Below are positions 27,447 to 36,741 of a stretch of DNA of 64,000 bases, one piece after another. Positions within the stretch are counted from its first letter, which is position 1, and the number at the start of each line of letters is the position of its first letter. Below the pieces are notes generated by a model. That model ran no database searches. It was not told the DNA's origin and saw only the letters and a list, made by a program, of their open reading frames with translations. A program made the translations under genes and the position numbers. This stretch comes from Acidovorax sp. 69 (GTDB lineage: Bacteria > Pseudomonadota > Gammaproteobacteria > Burkholderiales > Burkholderiaceae_C), in assembly GCF_002797445.1 (NCBI RefSeq), contig NZ_PGEP01000001.1:1673001-1737000 (forward strand), given 5' to 3'.

Positions 27447-28420
27447 TGGCCCTGCGGGTGCTGGTCACGGGGCGTGGATCAATAGCGATGCGCCATGTGC
27501 GACATCTGAGGCAGCAGCGGCCTGATGTCGTGTTGGGCGTAGTGTCAGGCACAGGCCAGGTCGATGCATCGTTTGAGCCCTGCGATATCCTTCCCGATTT
27601 CGCGCAGGGGCTGAGGTGGAAGCCTGATGCAGTCGTCATCGCCAGTGTGTCAAGCCGTCACGCAAATGAACTGCTAGCTTGCCTGGATTTGGGGCTGCCT
27701 TGCTTGGCTGAAAAGCCGCTGGTGACGCAGCGTGCGGCGCTCGCGCAGTTGCTCGCCGCACGCGATGCCGCAAGGACTCAGGCAGCTGTATTGGTCGGTT
27801 GCAACCTGCGCTACCTGCCGGTGCTCGCGCGCGTGCGCTCCATGCTGAGGGATGGGGCCCTCGGCATCATCGTGCGCGCTCATCTTGAAGTCGGGCAGGC
27901 GTTGGCGCAATGGCGGCCCGCACGCGACGCTACGGCAACGTACAGCGCTGACCCGGAACTAGGGGGTGGGGTGGTGTTCGATCTCGTTCACGAGATCGAC
28001 ATGGCGCTATGGCTGCTTGGTCCTCTCACCGTGTGTGGTGCCATCGGTGGTCGCCACGGTCCGCTGACGATCCGCTCGGACGATGTGCACGTGGCCCTGC
28101 TGCAGGATAGTAACTGTAGGCCTGTGACAGTCAGTCTCGACTACGTATCCTGTCGGCCGGTGCGCCGCTATGTCTTCGTCGGTGCGAACGGTACCTTGAT
28201 TTGCGATCTGATGAGCCGGCAGCTTGTGCTGGAGGGCCGCACTGGCTGTGAAGTCATCACCTTCGCTCCTGAAGATTTCGATGTCTCTGCCACTTACGGT
28301 CTACAGATGAGTGACTGGCTGCGCGCCCTTGACATGCCGGCACACGGATTGACCTCGCCGCTGGCCGACGCGTTCGCCACGGCCGACCTGATGCTGTCCA
28401 TGAAGGAGGCTGCCACATGA
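27446..28420 (+). CDS. Gfo/Idh/MocA family oxidoreductase
   Basis: 324 aa, ATG 27446. The N-terminal Rossmann domain has VLVTGRGSIAMRHVRHL, a modified GxGxxG, and the conserved EKPL motif (LPCLAEKPLVT). The C-terminal dehydratase-like fold includes GGGVVFDLVHEIDMALWLLG, where the His of HEID is the usual catalytic residue. Such enzymes oxidise or epimerise sugars with NAD(P). Gfo/Idh genes occur in several legionaminic-acid clusters, such as PtmF-like genes, but their step there is not settled, nor is it here. Confidence 0.82.
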   Translation: MALRVLVTGRGSIAMRHVRHLRQQRPDVVLGVVSGTGQVDASFEPCDILPDFAQGLRWKPDAVVIASVSSRHANELLACLDLGLPCLAEKPLVTQRAALAQLLAARDAARTQAAVLVGCNLRYLPVLARVRSMLRDGALGIIVRAHLEVGQALAQWRPARDATATYSADPELGGGVVFDLVHEIDMALWLLGPLTVCGAIGGRHGPLTIRSDDVHVALLQDSNCRPVTVSLDYVSCRPVRRYVFVGANGTLICDLMSRQLVLEGRTGCEVITFAPEDFDVSATYGLQMSDWLRALDMPAHGLTSPLADAFATADLMLSMKEAAT

Positions 28421-29106
28421 AAATCATCAGCATCTGCGCACGCGGTGGTTCGGCGGGTGTACCGGGTAAGAACATCCGCTTGCTGTGTGGCAAGCCGCTG
28501 ATCGCCTGGACCATCGAGCAGGCGCTGGATAGCGGTGAGGCCGACCACGTCTTCGTGTCCACTGACAGCGAAGAGATCGCCGTCGCAGCCCGCGCACATG
28601 GCGCCCAGGTACCGTTTATGCGCCCTGCAGAACTTGCGACGGCAACTGCTGGCAAGTTGCCAGTGATTCAGCACTTGGTGGAGTGGGTGGAAGCGAATCG
28701 TGGCCCTGTGACCCGCATCATCGACCTGGATCCGACCTCGCCGCTGCGCGATATTGCCGACATTAAGGCCTGCGCCACTATGCTGGACACTGACACCGAC
28801 GTTGTGATCACCGGCTATGAGGCTGACAAGAACCCGTATTTCAATGTTGTGGAAATGAAGTCCAGCGGCTACTACGAGCGCGTGTGCAAACCCGAGAGCG
28901 AAGTCGTCGGTCGGCAGCTCGCTCCCAAGGTTTATGCGATGAATGCGTCCATTTATGTCTGGCACCGGTACACGCTCACGTCCTCCTTGTGGGCTACGCC
29001 GCGCATCCGCCTGCATGTGATGCCGCGTGAGCGTTCCATCGACATTGATCACCCCATCGACTTCGACCTCGTCGAGTTGCTGATGACGAAGAAAGGCCAT
29101 TTATGA
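28417..29106 (+). CDS. neuA: CMP-nonulosonate cytidylyltransferase (NeuA/LegF-like)
   Basis: 229 aa, start overlapping the previous stop. Hallmarks: ISICARGGSAGVPGKNIRLLCGKPL (the RGGSKGIP-like nucleotide loop with K after PG), DPTSPLR, and the C-terminal SIDIDHPIDFDLVE. It activates a nine-carbon ulosonic acid with CTP. The Ala in GGSAGV replaces the Lys often found in animal-type NeuA but Lys follows in PGKN. Located directly upstream of SDR, NeuB and NeuC genes, it gives CMP-legionaminic acid or a close relative as the probable product. Confidence 0.88.
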   Translation: MKIISICARGGSAGVPGKNIRLLCGKPLIAWTIEQALDSGEADHVFVSTDSEEIAVAARAHGAQVPFMRPAELATATAGKLPVIQHLVEWVEANRGPVTRIIDLDPTSPLRDIADIKACATMLDTDTDVVITGYEADKNPYFNVVEMKSSGYYERVCKPESEVVGRQLAPKVYAMNASIYVWHRYTLTSSLWATPRIRLHVMPRERSIDIDHPIDFDLVELLMTKKGHL

Positions 29107-29891
29107 GCGATGCATTCCAGCTGGACGGCAAAGTTGTAGTGTTGACCGGCGCAGCTGGCATCATCGGTACTGAAGTGGTTCGGGAGTTTCTTGAAGCGGG
29201 CGCGCGGGTGCTTGCGCTGGACCGAGACGCGGGCGTTCTTGACGGCAAGCTTGGCACATCACATGAGACGCTGCTCACCTGCGTCGCTGACGTGTCGAGT
29301 CGGCCGTCGCTGGAAAATGCTATGACTGTCCTGCAGGAATCTTGGGGCTTACCGCATGTACTCATCAATAACGCCGCTACCAAGTCCGAGAATTTCTTCG
29401 AGCCTTTTGAGAGTTTTCCCGTTGCGGACTGGAATGAGGTCATGGCTGTCAATCTGACCGGCGCCATGATCAGTGCTCAGGTGTTCGGAGGGCCTATGGC
29501 GGCACGCGGCGGCGGTAGCATCGTCAACACGCTGTCGATCTACGGCATCGTCGCGCCGGACCAGCGCATCTATGTGGGTTCGCAATATCTCGGGCGTGCT
29601 ATCAACACTCCGGCCATCTATTCGGCCAGCAAGGCGGGCCTATGGGGGTTGACGAAGTACCTGGCGAGCTACTGGGGCCACCGGGGCGTGCGTGTCAATG
29701 CCGTCACGCCTGGTGGCGTATTCAGTGGCCAGAACGACACTTTCGTAGAGAGTTATTCGCATCGCACGCCGCTTGGTCGGATGGCCAGCGCCGACGACAT
29801 GGCCAACGCCATGCGTTATCTGGCCAGCGATGCCTCCAAGTACGTGACCGGGCACAACCTGGTGGTGGATGGCGGATGGACAGCATGGTAA
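29103..29891 (+). CDS. Short-chain dehydrogenase/reductase (PtmA-like)
   Basis: 262 aa, start overlapping neuA. Cofactor motif TGAAGIIG, NNAA, catalytic Ser in NTLSIYG and YSASKAG, and the closing VVDGGW are classical SDR. PtmA-type SDRs are found in Campylobacter legionaminic-acid clusters with the same neighbours, though their substrate there is linked to an early amino-sugar step. A reduction or oxidation on the nonulosonate or its precursor is likely; the exact step is not clear. Confidence 0.85.
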   Translation: MSDAFQLDGKVVVLTGAAGIIGTEVVREFLEAGARVLALDRDAGVLDGKLGTSHETLLTCVADVSSRPSLENAMTVLQESWGLPHVLINNAATKSENFFEPFESFPVADWNEVMAVNLTGAMISAQVFGGPMAARGGGSIVNTLSIYGIVAPDQRIYVGSQYLGRAINTPAIYSASKAGLWGLTKYLASYWGHRGVRVNAVTPGGVFSGQNDTFVESYSHRTPLGRMASADDMANAMRYLASDASKYVTGHNLVVDGGWTAW

Positions 29892-30934
29892 ACATCGCGT
29901 TCTCCGGCATGCCTGTTTTTGTGATTGCCGAAGCTGGTGTCAACCACAATGGTGATATGGCCCTGGCTCTCAAATTGTGTGACGCTGCCCGCGCGGCGAA
30001 TGCAGACGCCGTCAAGTTCCAGACCTTCCGCGCTGAGGAACTTGTCGTGCGCGGCGCACCCACGGCAGAGTATCAGGCACGCCAGACCGGCGACCAGGAC
30101 CAGTTCACGATGCTGCAACGGCTGGAGTTGTCAGAGGCGCAGCACCGCGAAATCAAGACACACTGCGACCGCATTGGCATCGAGTTTTTTTCGACTCCAT
30201 TTTCGACAGATGCGGTGGATATGCTCGTGCAGTTGGGCGTGAAACGCCTGAAATTGTCGTCCGGTGAACTGACGCACCGTGCGCTGGTCGAACATGCAGC
30301 AGCAACCCGGTTGCCGCTGCTGATGTCAACCGGTATGGGCACCATGGAAGAAATCACTGAAGCTTTGACTTGGGTGCGCGCCTCGCGTGGCCACCTCGAC
30401 GATGTGGTTGTGATGCACTGCACCTCGGCCTACCCTGCGGCCGATGACACACTGAATTTGACGGCGATGGATCAGATGCGCCGCGAGCTTGGTGTGCCTA
30501 TAGGCTATTCTGATCACAGCCTCGGCATCGAAGCCCCGCTGGCGGCTGTGGCTCTGGGCGCCTGTGTGATCGAAAAACACCTGACGTTGGACCGTACCCT
30601 ACCCGGACCAGACCACCGTGCATCGCTGGAGCCTCTGGGTTTTGCCGAGATGACCCGCGGCATCCGGCGCGTGGCCGCTATGCGCGGCAACGGCGTAAAG
30701 GCGCCTCGACTGGAAGAGCAGGACACCGCCCGCGTGGCGCGTCGCAGTGTTGTGGCCCTGCAAGACATTGCGGCCGGCGTGCCGCTGCTCCCCGAGATGC
30801 TGGGTTGCAGGCGCCCGGCGACGGGCATTGCACCGCGCGACTTGGGCGCATTGGCCGGGCGACAACTACGCCACGCAGTGGCGAGCGGCACCGTGCTGAA
30901 CTGGTCCGATCTGAAGCCGGAGTCCGACGCATGA
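29885..30934 (+). CDS. neuB: Nonulosonate synthase (NeuB/LegI-like)
   Basis: 349 aa. ATG 29885 overlaps the SDR stop (ATG 29876 is an alternative). The TIM-barrel part shows FVIAEAGVNHNGD, KFQTFRAEELV, FFSTPFS, KLSSGELTH, MSTGMG and CTSAYPA, all typical of the PEP-dependent synthases. A C-terminal antifreeze-like SAF domain begins near residue 285 (RRSVVALQDIAAG). It condenses PEP with a hexose, here probably 2,4-diacetamido-6-deoxymannose, to a nonulosonic acid. Substrate choice between legionaminate, pseudaminate and neuraminate is inferred from neighbours. Confidence 0.9.
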   Translation: MVNIAFSGMPVFVIAEAGVNHNGDMALALKLCDAARAANADAVKFQTFRAEELVVRGAPTAEYQARQTGDQDQFTMLQRLELSEAQHREIKTHCDRIGIEFFSTPFSTDAVDMLVQLGVKRLKLSSGELTHRALVEHAAATRLPLLMSTGMGTMEEITEALTWVRASRGHLDDVVVMHCTSAYPAADDTLNLTAMDQMRRELGVPIGYSDHSLGIEAPLAAVALGACVIEKHLTLDRTLPGPDHRASLEPLGFAEMTRGIRRVAAMRGNGVKAPRLEEQDTARVARRSVVALQDIAAGVPLLPEMLGCRRPATGIAPRDLGALAGRQLRHAVASGTVLNWSDLKPESDA

Positions 30935-32085
30935 GTCTTGTGCACGCTGCACCAGCCCGACGCGTGCTTTACCTCAGTGGCACCCGGGCTGATTTTGGTC
31001 TGATGCGCAATACGCTGCAATGCGCCGCAGCCCACCCCGCACTGGCGCTGGCCGTTGTCGCGACCGGCACCCACTTGAGCCATGCGCATGGGAATACGGT
31101 GGATGACATACGTGCGGCAGGTTTATCGGTAGTGGGTGCGCTGCACGCGGACGTGCTCACTCGCACACCAGCCAGCATGTCCATCGCTGTGGCCCAGTGC
31201 CTGCAGGGAATGGCGGCTCTGCTGGAACAGCATCGACCCGATATCCTGCTGCTTTTGGGCGATCGGGGCGAGATGCTGGCCGGTGCCATTGCGGCCCTGA
31301 ACCAGGGCGTGGTGACGGTGCATGTTCACGGCGGGGAGCGTTCGGGCACGGTCGACGAGCCCATGCGCCACGCCATCAGCAAGCTCTGCAGCTATCACCT
31401 CGTCGCTACGGAAGAGTCGCGTGAGCGCTTGATCCGCATGGGCGAAGCTCCGCAGCGTATCCATGTGGTGGGGGCTCCCGGGCTTGATGGCCTGACCGAT
31501 TTAGCGTCGGGCGAGCGCGCAGTGGCTCTTGCGGCGCTGGATCTGCCCAGCGCCAAGCCGTTTATATTGGCGGTGTTCCACCCGGTAGTGCAACAGGCCA
31601 ACCTGGCCTATGAACAGACCCGGGCCCTGATGGCGGCCATGCAACTGCAAGGCTGCCCTGTGCTCTGGCTGGAGCCCAATGCCGATGCGGGCGCCCTGGG
31701 TGTGCTCCAGGCACTCGACGAAGGCATGCTTCCCGCGGGCTCGCGGCGCATCGCTCACCTGAGCCGTGCACTGTTCGCCCAGGCCATGCGCCATGCTGCG
31801 GTGATGGTGGGCAACTCGTCGTCGGGCATCATCGAGGCGGCCAGCTTTGGCACCCCGGTCGTCAACATCGGCGACCGCCAGCGGCTGCGCGAACGCAACG
31901 CCAATACGGTGGACGTGCCCGCGGACACCGAAGCCCTGAGCGCCGCTCTGAGCGAGGCCCTGGCCCGCAAGCGCTACCCAAGCCACAACCGCTATGGCGA
32001 CGGGCGGACGGGCGCACGCATCGTGGACCTGCTGACATGGCTGCCTCTGGCTCCTTGGGTGCTGGAGAAAACCAATGCTTATTGA
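30931..32085 (+). CDS. neuC: UDP-sugar 2-epimerase, hydrolysing (NeuC/LegG-like)
   Basis: 384 aa, start overlapping neuB. The 2-epimerase family is shown by LYLSGTRADFGLM, VATGTHLS, LLGDRGEMLAG, VHVHGGERSGTVDE and the C-terminal GNSSSGIIEAASFGTPVVNIGDRQ. It removes UDP and inverts C2; the dehydratase, aminotransferase and acetyltransferase beside it suggest UDP-2,4-diacetamido-2,4,6-trideoxyglucose as substrate (LegG). The presence of a NeuC-type rather than a PseG-type enzyme favours legionaminic over pseudaminic acid. Confidence 0.9.
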   Translation: MSLVHAAPARRVLYLSGTRADFGLMRNTLQCAAAHPALALAVVATGTHLSHAHGNTVDDIRAAGLSVVGALHADVLTRTPASMSIAVAQCLQGMAALLEQHRPDILLLLGDRGEMLAGAIAALNQGVVTVHVHGGERSGTVDEPMRHAISKLCSYHLVATEESRERLIRMGEAPQRIHVVGAPGLDGLTDLASGERAVALAALDLPSAKPFILAVFHPVVQQANLAYEQTRALMAAMQLQGCPVLWLEPNADAGALGVLQALDEGMLPAGSRRIAHLSRALFAQAMRHAAVMVGNSSSGIIEAASFGTPVVNIGDRQRLRERNANTVDVPADTEALSAALSEALARKRYPSHNRYGDGRTGARIVDLLTWLPLAPWVLEKTNAY

Positions 32086-32707
32086 TATTTCCCCGCACCA
32101 ACCTTTGCTGATTTTTGGTGCGGGCGGACACGCACGCGTCGTTGCAGACGCTTTGCTGCAAGCCCGCACCGACTGGCCATTGACCGCGACCGACCGCAAT
32201 GATCGGTTGTGCCGGGGTGAGTTACTACCCGGCATCCCGCTGGCCACGGTGAGCTCCCTGGGACTCTGGGCCGGTGCCTTGCATGTGGCCATTGGTGACA
32301 ACGGGGCGCGTGAAAAAGAGAGCATGGCGCTGGGCCTTTGTCAGCTGGTCACTGTGGTTCACCATCGGGCCAGTGTGTCTCCCCACGCGAAGGTGGCAGA
32401 CGGCTGCTTTGTGGCAGCCCAGGCGGTGATTGCACCGTGTGCGCTGCTGGAGCGCAGTGTCATCGTCAACCACGCCGCTGTGGTGGACCACGACTGCGCC
32501 GTGGGTGCTTTCACCCATATCGCACCGGGTGCCTTGCTCGGCGGTGGGGTGCGCATTGGCTCAAAGGTCTTGGTGGGCTCTGGCGCCGTGGTGCAACCCG
32601 GACGGACCGTTTGCGACGACGTTGTGATCGGCTCAGGCGCAGTGGTGTGCCACGACATTCAACAAGCTGGCACCTACGTCGGTGTACCGGCCAGGAGAGT
32701 TTCATGA
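32075..32707 (+). CDS. neuD: NeuD/PglD-family sugar O/N-acetyltransferase
   Basis: 210 aa; ATG 32075 overlaps neuC by 11 bp. A small Rossmann-like PglD N-domain (LLIFGAGGHARVVADAL) is followed by a left-handed beta helix of hexapeptide repeats (about 95-200). The catalytic His lies in VNHAAVVDHDC. PglD/LegH-type enzymes acetylate the 4-amino group of UDP-4-amino-4,6-dideoxy-GlcNAc. That is the step needed between the aminotransferase and NeuC in this cluster. Confidence 0.88.
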   Translation: MLIDISPHQPLLIFGAGGHARVVADALLQARTDWPLTATDRNDRLCRGELLPGIPLATVSSLGLWAGALHVAIGDNGAREKESMALGLCQLVTVVHHRASVSPHAKVADGCFVAAQAVIAPCALLERSVIVNHAAVVDHDCAVGAFTHIAPGALLGGGVRIGSKVLVGSGAVVQPGRTVCDDVVIGSGAVVCHDIQQAGTYVGVPARRVS

Positions 32708-34209
32708 ATCAGGCAGAGTTCAACGCCTTGTGCGTGGCGCCCAGTTGCACGCTGCGGGACGCCTTGTTGAGGCTGGAAGCCACGGCCAGAGGCTTTTTGA
32801 TGGTGCTGAGCGAAGCGGGCCAATTGGTGCGCACACTGACTGATGGCGATCTGCGACGCGCGCGCCTCAGTGGGCTCGACGATGCAACCCTGGTGTGCGA
32901 GCTGCCGGCGCAGCTTCCCCTGGTGGTGCATGAAGACGCCACCGCGTCGGCTGTTCTCGAAAGCATGGACCGCCACCAGATCGATCACATCCCCGTGCTA
33001 GACGCGCAGGGCCACCCGGTGGATGTGGTGTTCCGGCGCGAGTTGTCCCAGCGCATCTGGCTCTCGTCGCCCCATCTGGGTGAAGAAGAAACCGCCTTTG
33101 TCGAAGAGGCATTTCGGACCAACTGGATCGCTCCCCTTGGCCCGCATGTGGATGCCTTCGAGCGTGAAATCGCGGCCCATGTGGACGTCGGCCATGCCGC
33201 TGCCCTCAGTTCCGGCACGGCCGCCATTCATCTCGGCCTGTTGTTGTTGGGCGTGCAGCCTGGCGATACCGTGTTTTGTTCTTCGCTCACGTTCGTGGGC
33301 AGCTGCAATCCGATCCTGTACTGCAATGCACGGCCAGTGTTCATCGACTCAGAGCCCTGCACCTGGAACATGTCGCCCCAGGCGCTGGAGCGCGCCTTCG
33401 AATCGGCACGTCAGGAAAACCGCATGCCGCGCTGTGTGGTGGTGGTTAATCTGTATGGCCAGAGCGCTGACATGGACGCCCTGCTACCCATTTGCGAGCG
33501 CTACGGTGTGTCAGTGCTCGAAGATGCTGCAGAGTCCTTGGGGGCCCGGTACAAAGGTCGCGCCAGTGGCAGCTTCGGCCACTTGGCGGTGTACTCGTTC
33601 AATGGCAATAAGATAATCACCACATCGGGCGGCGGCATGCTCGTCTCCAACGATGCCGCGCTGATGGCCCGGGCCAGGAAACTATCGACCCAGGCGCGCG
33701 AAGGAGCCCGCCACTACGAGCACGTAGAAATGGGCTTCAACTACCGCATGAGTAACGTGCTCGCTGGCATTGGACGCGGCCAGCTAAGGGTTCTGGATGA
33801 ACGGGTGCGACAGCGCCGGCGTGTTTTCGAACGTTACCAGCAAGCCCTGTCCGATATCACCGACATCCGCTGGATGCCCGAACCTGAGGGCTATCTCACC
33901 ACCCGCTGGCTCACCTGCTTCACACTCGCAGGCGAAGATGCGACTGCCCGCTGCGATGCATTGATGCGGTCGATGGAGCGGCATTCCATTGAAGTGCGGC
34001 CAGTGTGGAAACCCATGCATCTTCAGCCGCTGTTCCAGAACGCACCTTATTTCCCCCATGCCAATGGCTTCGACGTGTCGCGCCAGCTGTTTGAAACCGG
34101 CGTGTGCCTGCCGTCAGGATCCAACTTGTCTGAGGACCAGCAGGATCGGGTGATTGCCCATCTGCGCCGCGTCCTGTCGCAACCTGAGGCTCGCCGTGCG
34201 CTGGTCTAA
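32704..34209 (+). CDS. CBS-domain fusion to DegT/DnrJ-type sugar aminotransferase (LegC-like)
   Basis: 501 aa, start overlapping neuD. Residues 1-115 look like a CBS pair (GQLVRTLTDGDLRRARL and DHIPVLDAQGHPVDVV). Residues 120-495 form the PLP aminotransferase, with Lys303 in SFNGNKIITTSGGG, ALSSGTAAIHLGLL and EDAAESLGA. It should aminate the 4-keto sugar from the adjacent dehydratase using glutamate. In related clusters the CBS pair is fused to a nucleotidyltransferase (PtmE type), so this combination is unusual and suggests nucleotide-sensitive control of the step. Confidence 0.87.
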   Translation: MNQAEFNALCVAPSCTLRDALLRLEATARGFLMVLSEAGQLVRTLTDGDLRRARLSGLDDATLVCELPAQLPLVVHEDATASAVLESMDRHQIDHIPVLDAQGHPVDVVFRRELSQRIWLSSPHLGEEETAFVEEAFRTNWIAPLGPHVDAFEREIAAHVDVGHAAALSSGTAAIHLGLLLLGVQPGDTVFCSSLTFVGSCNPILYCNARPVFIDSEPCTWNMSPQALERAFESARQENRMPRCVVVVNLYGQSADMDALLPICERYGVSVLEDAAESLGARYKGRASGSFGHLAVYSFNGNKIITTSGGGMLVSNDAALMARARKLSTQAREGARHYEHVEMGFNYRMSNVLAGIGRGQLRVLDERVRQRRRVFERYQQALSDITDIRWMPEPEGYLTTRWLTCFTLAGEDATARCDALMRSMERHSIEVRPVWKPMHLQPLFQNAPYFPHANGFDVSRQLFETGVCLPSGSNLSEDQQDRVIAHLRRVLSQPEARRALV

Positions 34210-36004
34210 GAACAATCTGCTGGCGTTCGTGCTAGACATGGTGCTGGTCGCACTCGGCTGGTGGCTCGCCTTCTGGCTGCGCTTCAATCTGGACACACCT
34301 GACGAATTCCAGTTGATGATGATGGATACCTTGCCTTGGCCGTTGCTCGGGTTTGGCGTCAGTTTGTTGGGCTGGGGCGTGTACCGCCATATCTGGCGCT
34401 ACACCAGTGTGGCCGAGCTTACTCGCCTGATTTATGGCGTTGTTTTCGCCGCTCTTCTGACGGCTGCTGCGGTGTTGATGCTGCGCGTCGAATCTTTCCC
34501 GCGCTCGGTGCTGCTTCTGCATCCCATGTTGGTGCTGTTGCTGTTGGGGGCCGCGCGCACGAGCGCCAGATTGTTGCTTGCGAGCCGTGTACCCGCTGCA
34601 TCTGCCGGTAAGCCGCTGTTGCTGGTGGGATCGGTGCAGGATGCGGCAGCGGCCTTGCCCGCGTTGCGCGGCGCGCGGCTATGGTCACCCGTGGGTATCG
34701 TGAGTCCTGTCGCTACCGAAAGGGGGCGAACGCTGCAAGGTCTGAGCGTGCTCGGTGGCATGACTGATTTGCCGCGCATTGCCAAACACACCAACGCTGC
34801 CGCAGCCGTGGTGGTCTCGGCTGTGGGCTCGGATGCGCGTCGCCAAGCGCTCATGGGTGCGAGTGAAGCGGGCTTGCCGTTGCTGACGATGCCCCGACCG
34901 GACGACTGGCTGCGCGGTGAAACGGGCCAGCCTCGGCAAATTGAACTCGAAGACTTGCTAGGCCGTACTCCCGTGTTGCTGGACGAAAAGGGACTTTCCG
35001 ATCTCATCACTGGCCAAACCGTTCTGGTGACTGGCGCTGGTGGCTCCATAGGCTCAGAGTTGTGCCGCCAAATCGCACGCTTTGGCGTGGCGCGGCTCGT
35101 GTGCGTGGATGTGTCGGAATTCGCTATTTATCAGCTGGAGCAGGAGTTGCGAGCGGCCCATCCGCAAATGCAGGGCCTGTACTACACCGCCAATGTGCGC
35201 GAAGCAGATCGCTTGTTGGCGATTGCGCGCTTGCACCCGCCTACCGTGGTGTTTCACGCTGCGGCCTATAAGCACGTGCCGTTGATGGAGTCGCTCAATG
35301 AGATTGAGGCGCTGCGCACCAATGTTCTGGGGACCTTGCATTGCGCTCGTGTGGCGGGCGCGGTAGGTGCTGCTCGTTTTGTGCTGATCTCCACAGACAA
35401 GGCCGTCAATCCGACCAATGTCATGGGTGCCAGCAAGCGGCTTGCCGAGCGAGTCATGCAGGCCGTCGCAGCCGAACACGCGGGAACACGGTACGTTGCG
35501 GTGCGCTTTGGCAATGTGCTCGGTTCCAGTGGGTCGGTGGTGCCTTTGTTCACCGCGCAAATTGCGCGCGGTGGTCCGTTGACGGTGACACATCCCGATA
35601 TCGTGCGCTACTTCATGACGATTCCAGAAGCCGCCCAGTTGGTGTTGCAGGCGGGCCTATTGGGGCAATCGGGGCAGATTTTCGTGCTGGACATGGGCGA
35701 GCCGGTCAAGATCGTCGAACTCGCCCGAATTTTGATTCGGCTGTCTGGCAAAACCGAGCAGGAAGTGCCCGTGGTGTTTACCGGCCTGAGGCCCGGCGAG
35801 AAGCTTTTTGAAGAACTTCTGGCCAATGGTGAGACCACAGAGCCCACTCCCCACCCCAAGCTACACGTGGCTAAGACCAATGAGGCGGGTGGTGTGGATC
35901 TTGGTGCGGTGAGCCAGAGCATGGTGGATCTGGGTGCAGAACCTTCGGCATCATCGTTGCGCGCGTGGTTGCACAGCCAGGTGCCGGAATACGCTCCGCG
36001 CTGA
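34196..36004 (+). CDS. Membrane-bound UDP-GlcNAc 4,6-dehydratase (PglF/WbpM/CapD type)
   Basis: 602 aa. GTG 34196 follows a GAGG site and overlaps the aminotransferase gene by 14 bp. Four N-terminal membrane helices (about 8-120) and a CoA-binding-like domain lead to the soluble NAD domain with VTGAGGSIGSELC. The active region LISTDKAVNPTNVMGASKR has Met at the position of the usual SDR Tyr, as in the FlaA1/WbpM family. It makes UDP-4-keto-6-deoxy-GlcNAc, the first committed step for bacillosamine and legionaminic-type sugars. It ends the operon. Confidence 0.92.
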   Translation: MRWSKNNLLAFVLDMVLVALGWWLAFWLRFNLDTPDEFQLMMMDTLPWPLLGFGVSLLGWGVYRHIWRYTSVAELTRLIYGVVFAALLTAAAVLMLRVESFPRSVLLLHPMLVLLLLGAARTSARLLLASRVPAASAGKPLLLVGSVQDAAAALPALRGARLWSPVGIVSPVATERGRTLQGLSVLGGMTDLPRIAKHTNAAAAVVVSAVGSDARRQALMGASEAGLPLLTMPRPDDWLRGETGQPRQIELEDLLGRTPVLLDEKGLSDLITGQTVLVTGAGGSIGSELCRQIARFGVARLVCVDVSEFAIYQLEQELRAAHPQMQGLYYTANVREADRLLAIARLHPPTVVFHAAAYKHVPLMESLNEIEALRTNVLGTLHCARVAGAVGAARFVLISTDKAVNPTNVMGASKRLAERVMQAVAAEHAGTRYVAVRFGNVLGSSGSVVPLFTAQIARGGPLTVTHPDIVRYFMTIPEAAQLVLQAGLLGQSGQIFVLDMGEPVKIVELARILIRLSGKTEQEVPVVFTGLRPGEKLFEELLANGETTEPTPHPKLHVAKTNEAGGVDLGAVSQSMVDLGAEPSASSLRAWLHSQVPEYAPR

Positions 36005-36026
36005 GACGGAAGGTGGGCGGCCGTTC

Positions 36027-36662
36027 TTATTGTGCAATCCCTGTCCGCTCCAGCACATCCCCCACCAGTTCAAGCCTCACCAGCGGGTTGTCCAGCTCCA
36101 TCAGCCGTTGTTTGAGCTCCAGCGGCACGGGCAGCAATTCACACCAGCGGTTGGCTACCCAGCCACAGTCGTCGAGCTGTGCCGCCGTCGGCGTGAAAGC
36201 GTTGGGAGCGCCTGGATCACGTTGCTGAAGTGTGTGCATCACCTGCGCAAGCGCTGTAGCCGTCTTTTGGAGATCTTCGGGAATGGGCACCACCAGGTCT
36301 TGTTCTATGTGTTGGACATCGGCGGTCCACAGGCCGTGAAGGAGATGGTGGCGCTGGGTGATGCCAAAACGCTGGCTGCCCCGGCATAGCAGGGTAATCA
36401 ACCCGGGTTGGGGGTTGTCGAGCTTCTCAATGACTGCCAGCGTGCCGACGTCATTAAATCGCTCATCAGGTGCCCCAGCTTGGCGTACTTCTTGTCCTTG
36501 GGTGAGAGATACCACACCGAACGGCGCACCTGCCTGGTGGCATTTGCGCACCATATCGAGATAACGCACCTCAAACACGCGCAGAGCCAGAGTACCTCCG
36601 GGGAACAGCACGGAGCCCAGCGGGAAAAGAGGCAGGGATGACAGAGTCAGGGGTTGTGTCAT
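36027..36662 (-). CDS. LON N-terminal (substrate-binding) domain protein
   Basis: 211 aa from ATG 36662; an in-frame ATG at 36743 would overlap the divergent gene. PLFPLGSVLFPGGTLALRVFEVRY is the hallmark of the Lon substrate-binding domain family, with CHQAGAPFGVV and GSQRF later. No ATPase or protease part is present. Stand-alone proteins of this kind (PUA-like fold) are common in proteobacteria and their function is unknown. Confidence 0.85.
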   Translation of the reverse strand: MTQPLTLSSLPLFPLGSVLFPGGTLALRVFEVRYLDMVRKCHQAGAPFGVVSLTQGQEVRQAGAPDERFNDVGTLAVIEKLDNPQPGLITLLCRGSQRFGITQRHHLLHGLWTADVQHIEQDLVVPIPEDLQKTATALAQVMHTLQQRDPGAPNAFTPTAAQLDDCGWVANRWCELLPVPLELKQRLMELDNPLVRLELVGDVLERTGIAQ

Positions 36663-36741
36663 GGGTAAGGTGATGCCTTGGCCCGCTATCATCCCACGAC
36701 ACCATTGGCTTTCGTTGTGTCCCTTCGCTTTTGTCTTATCC

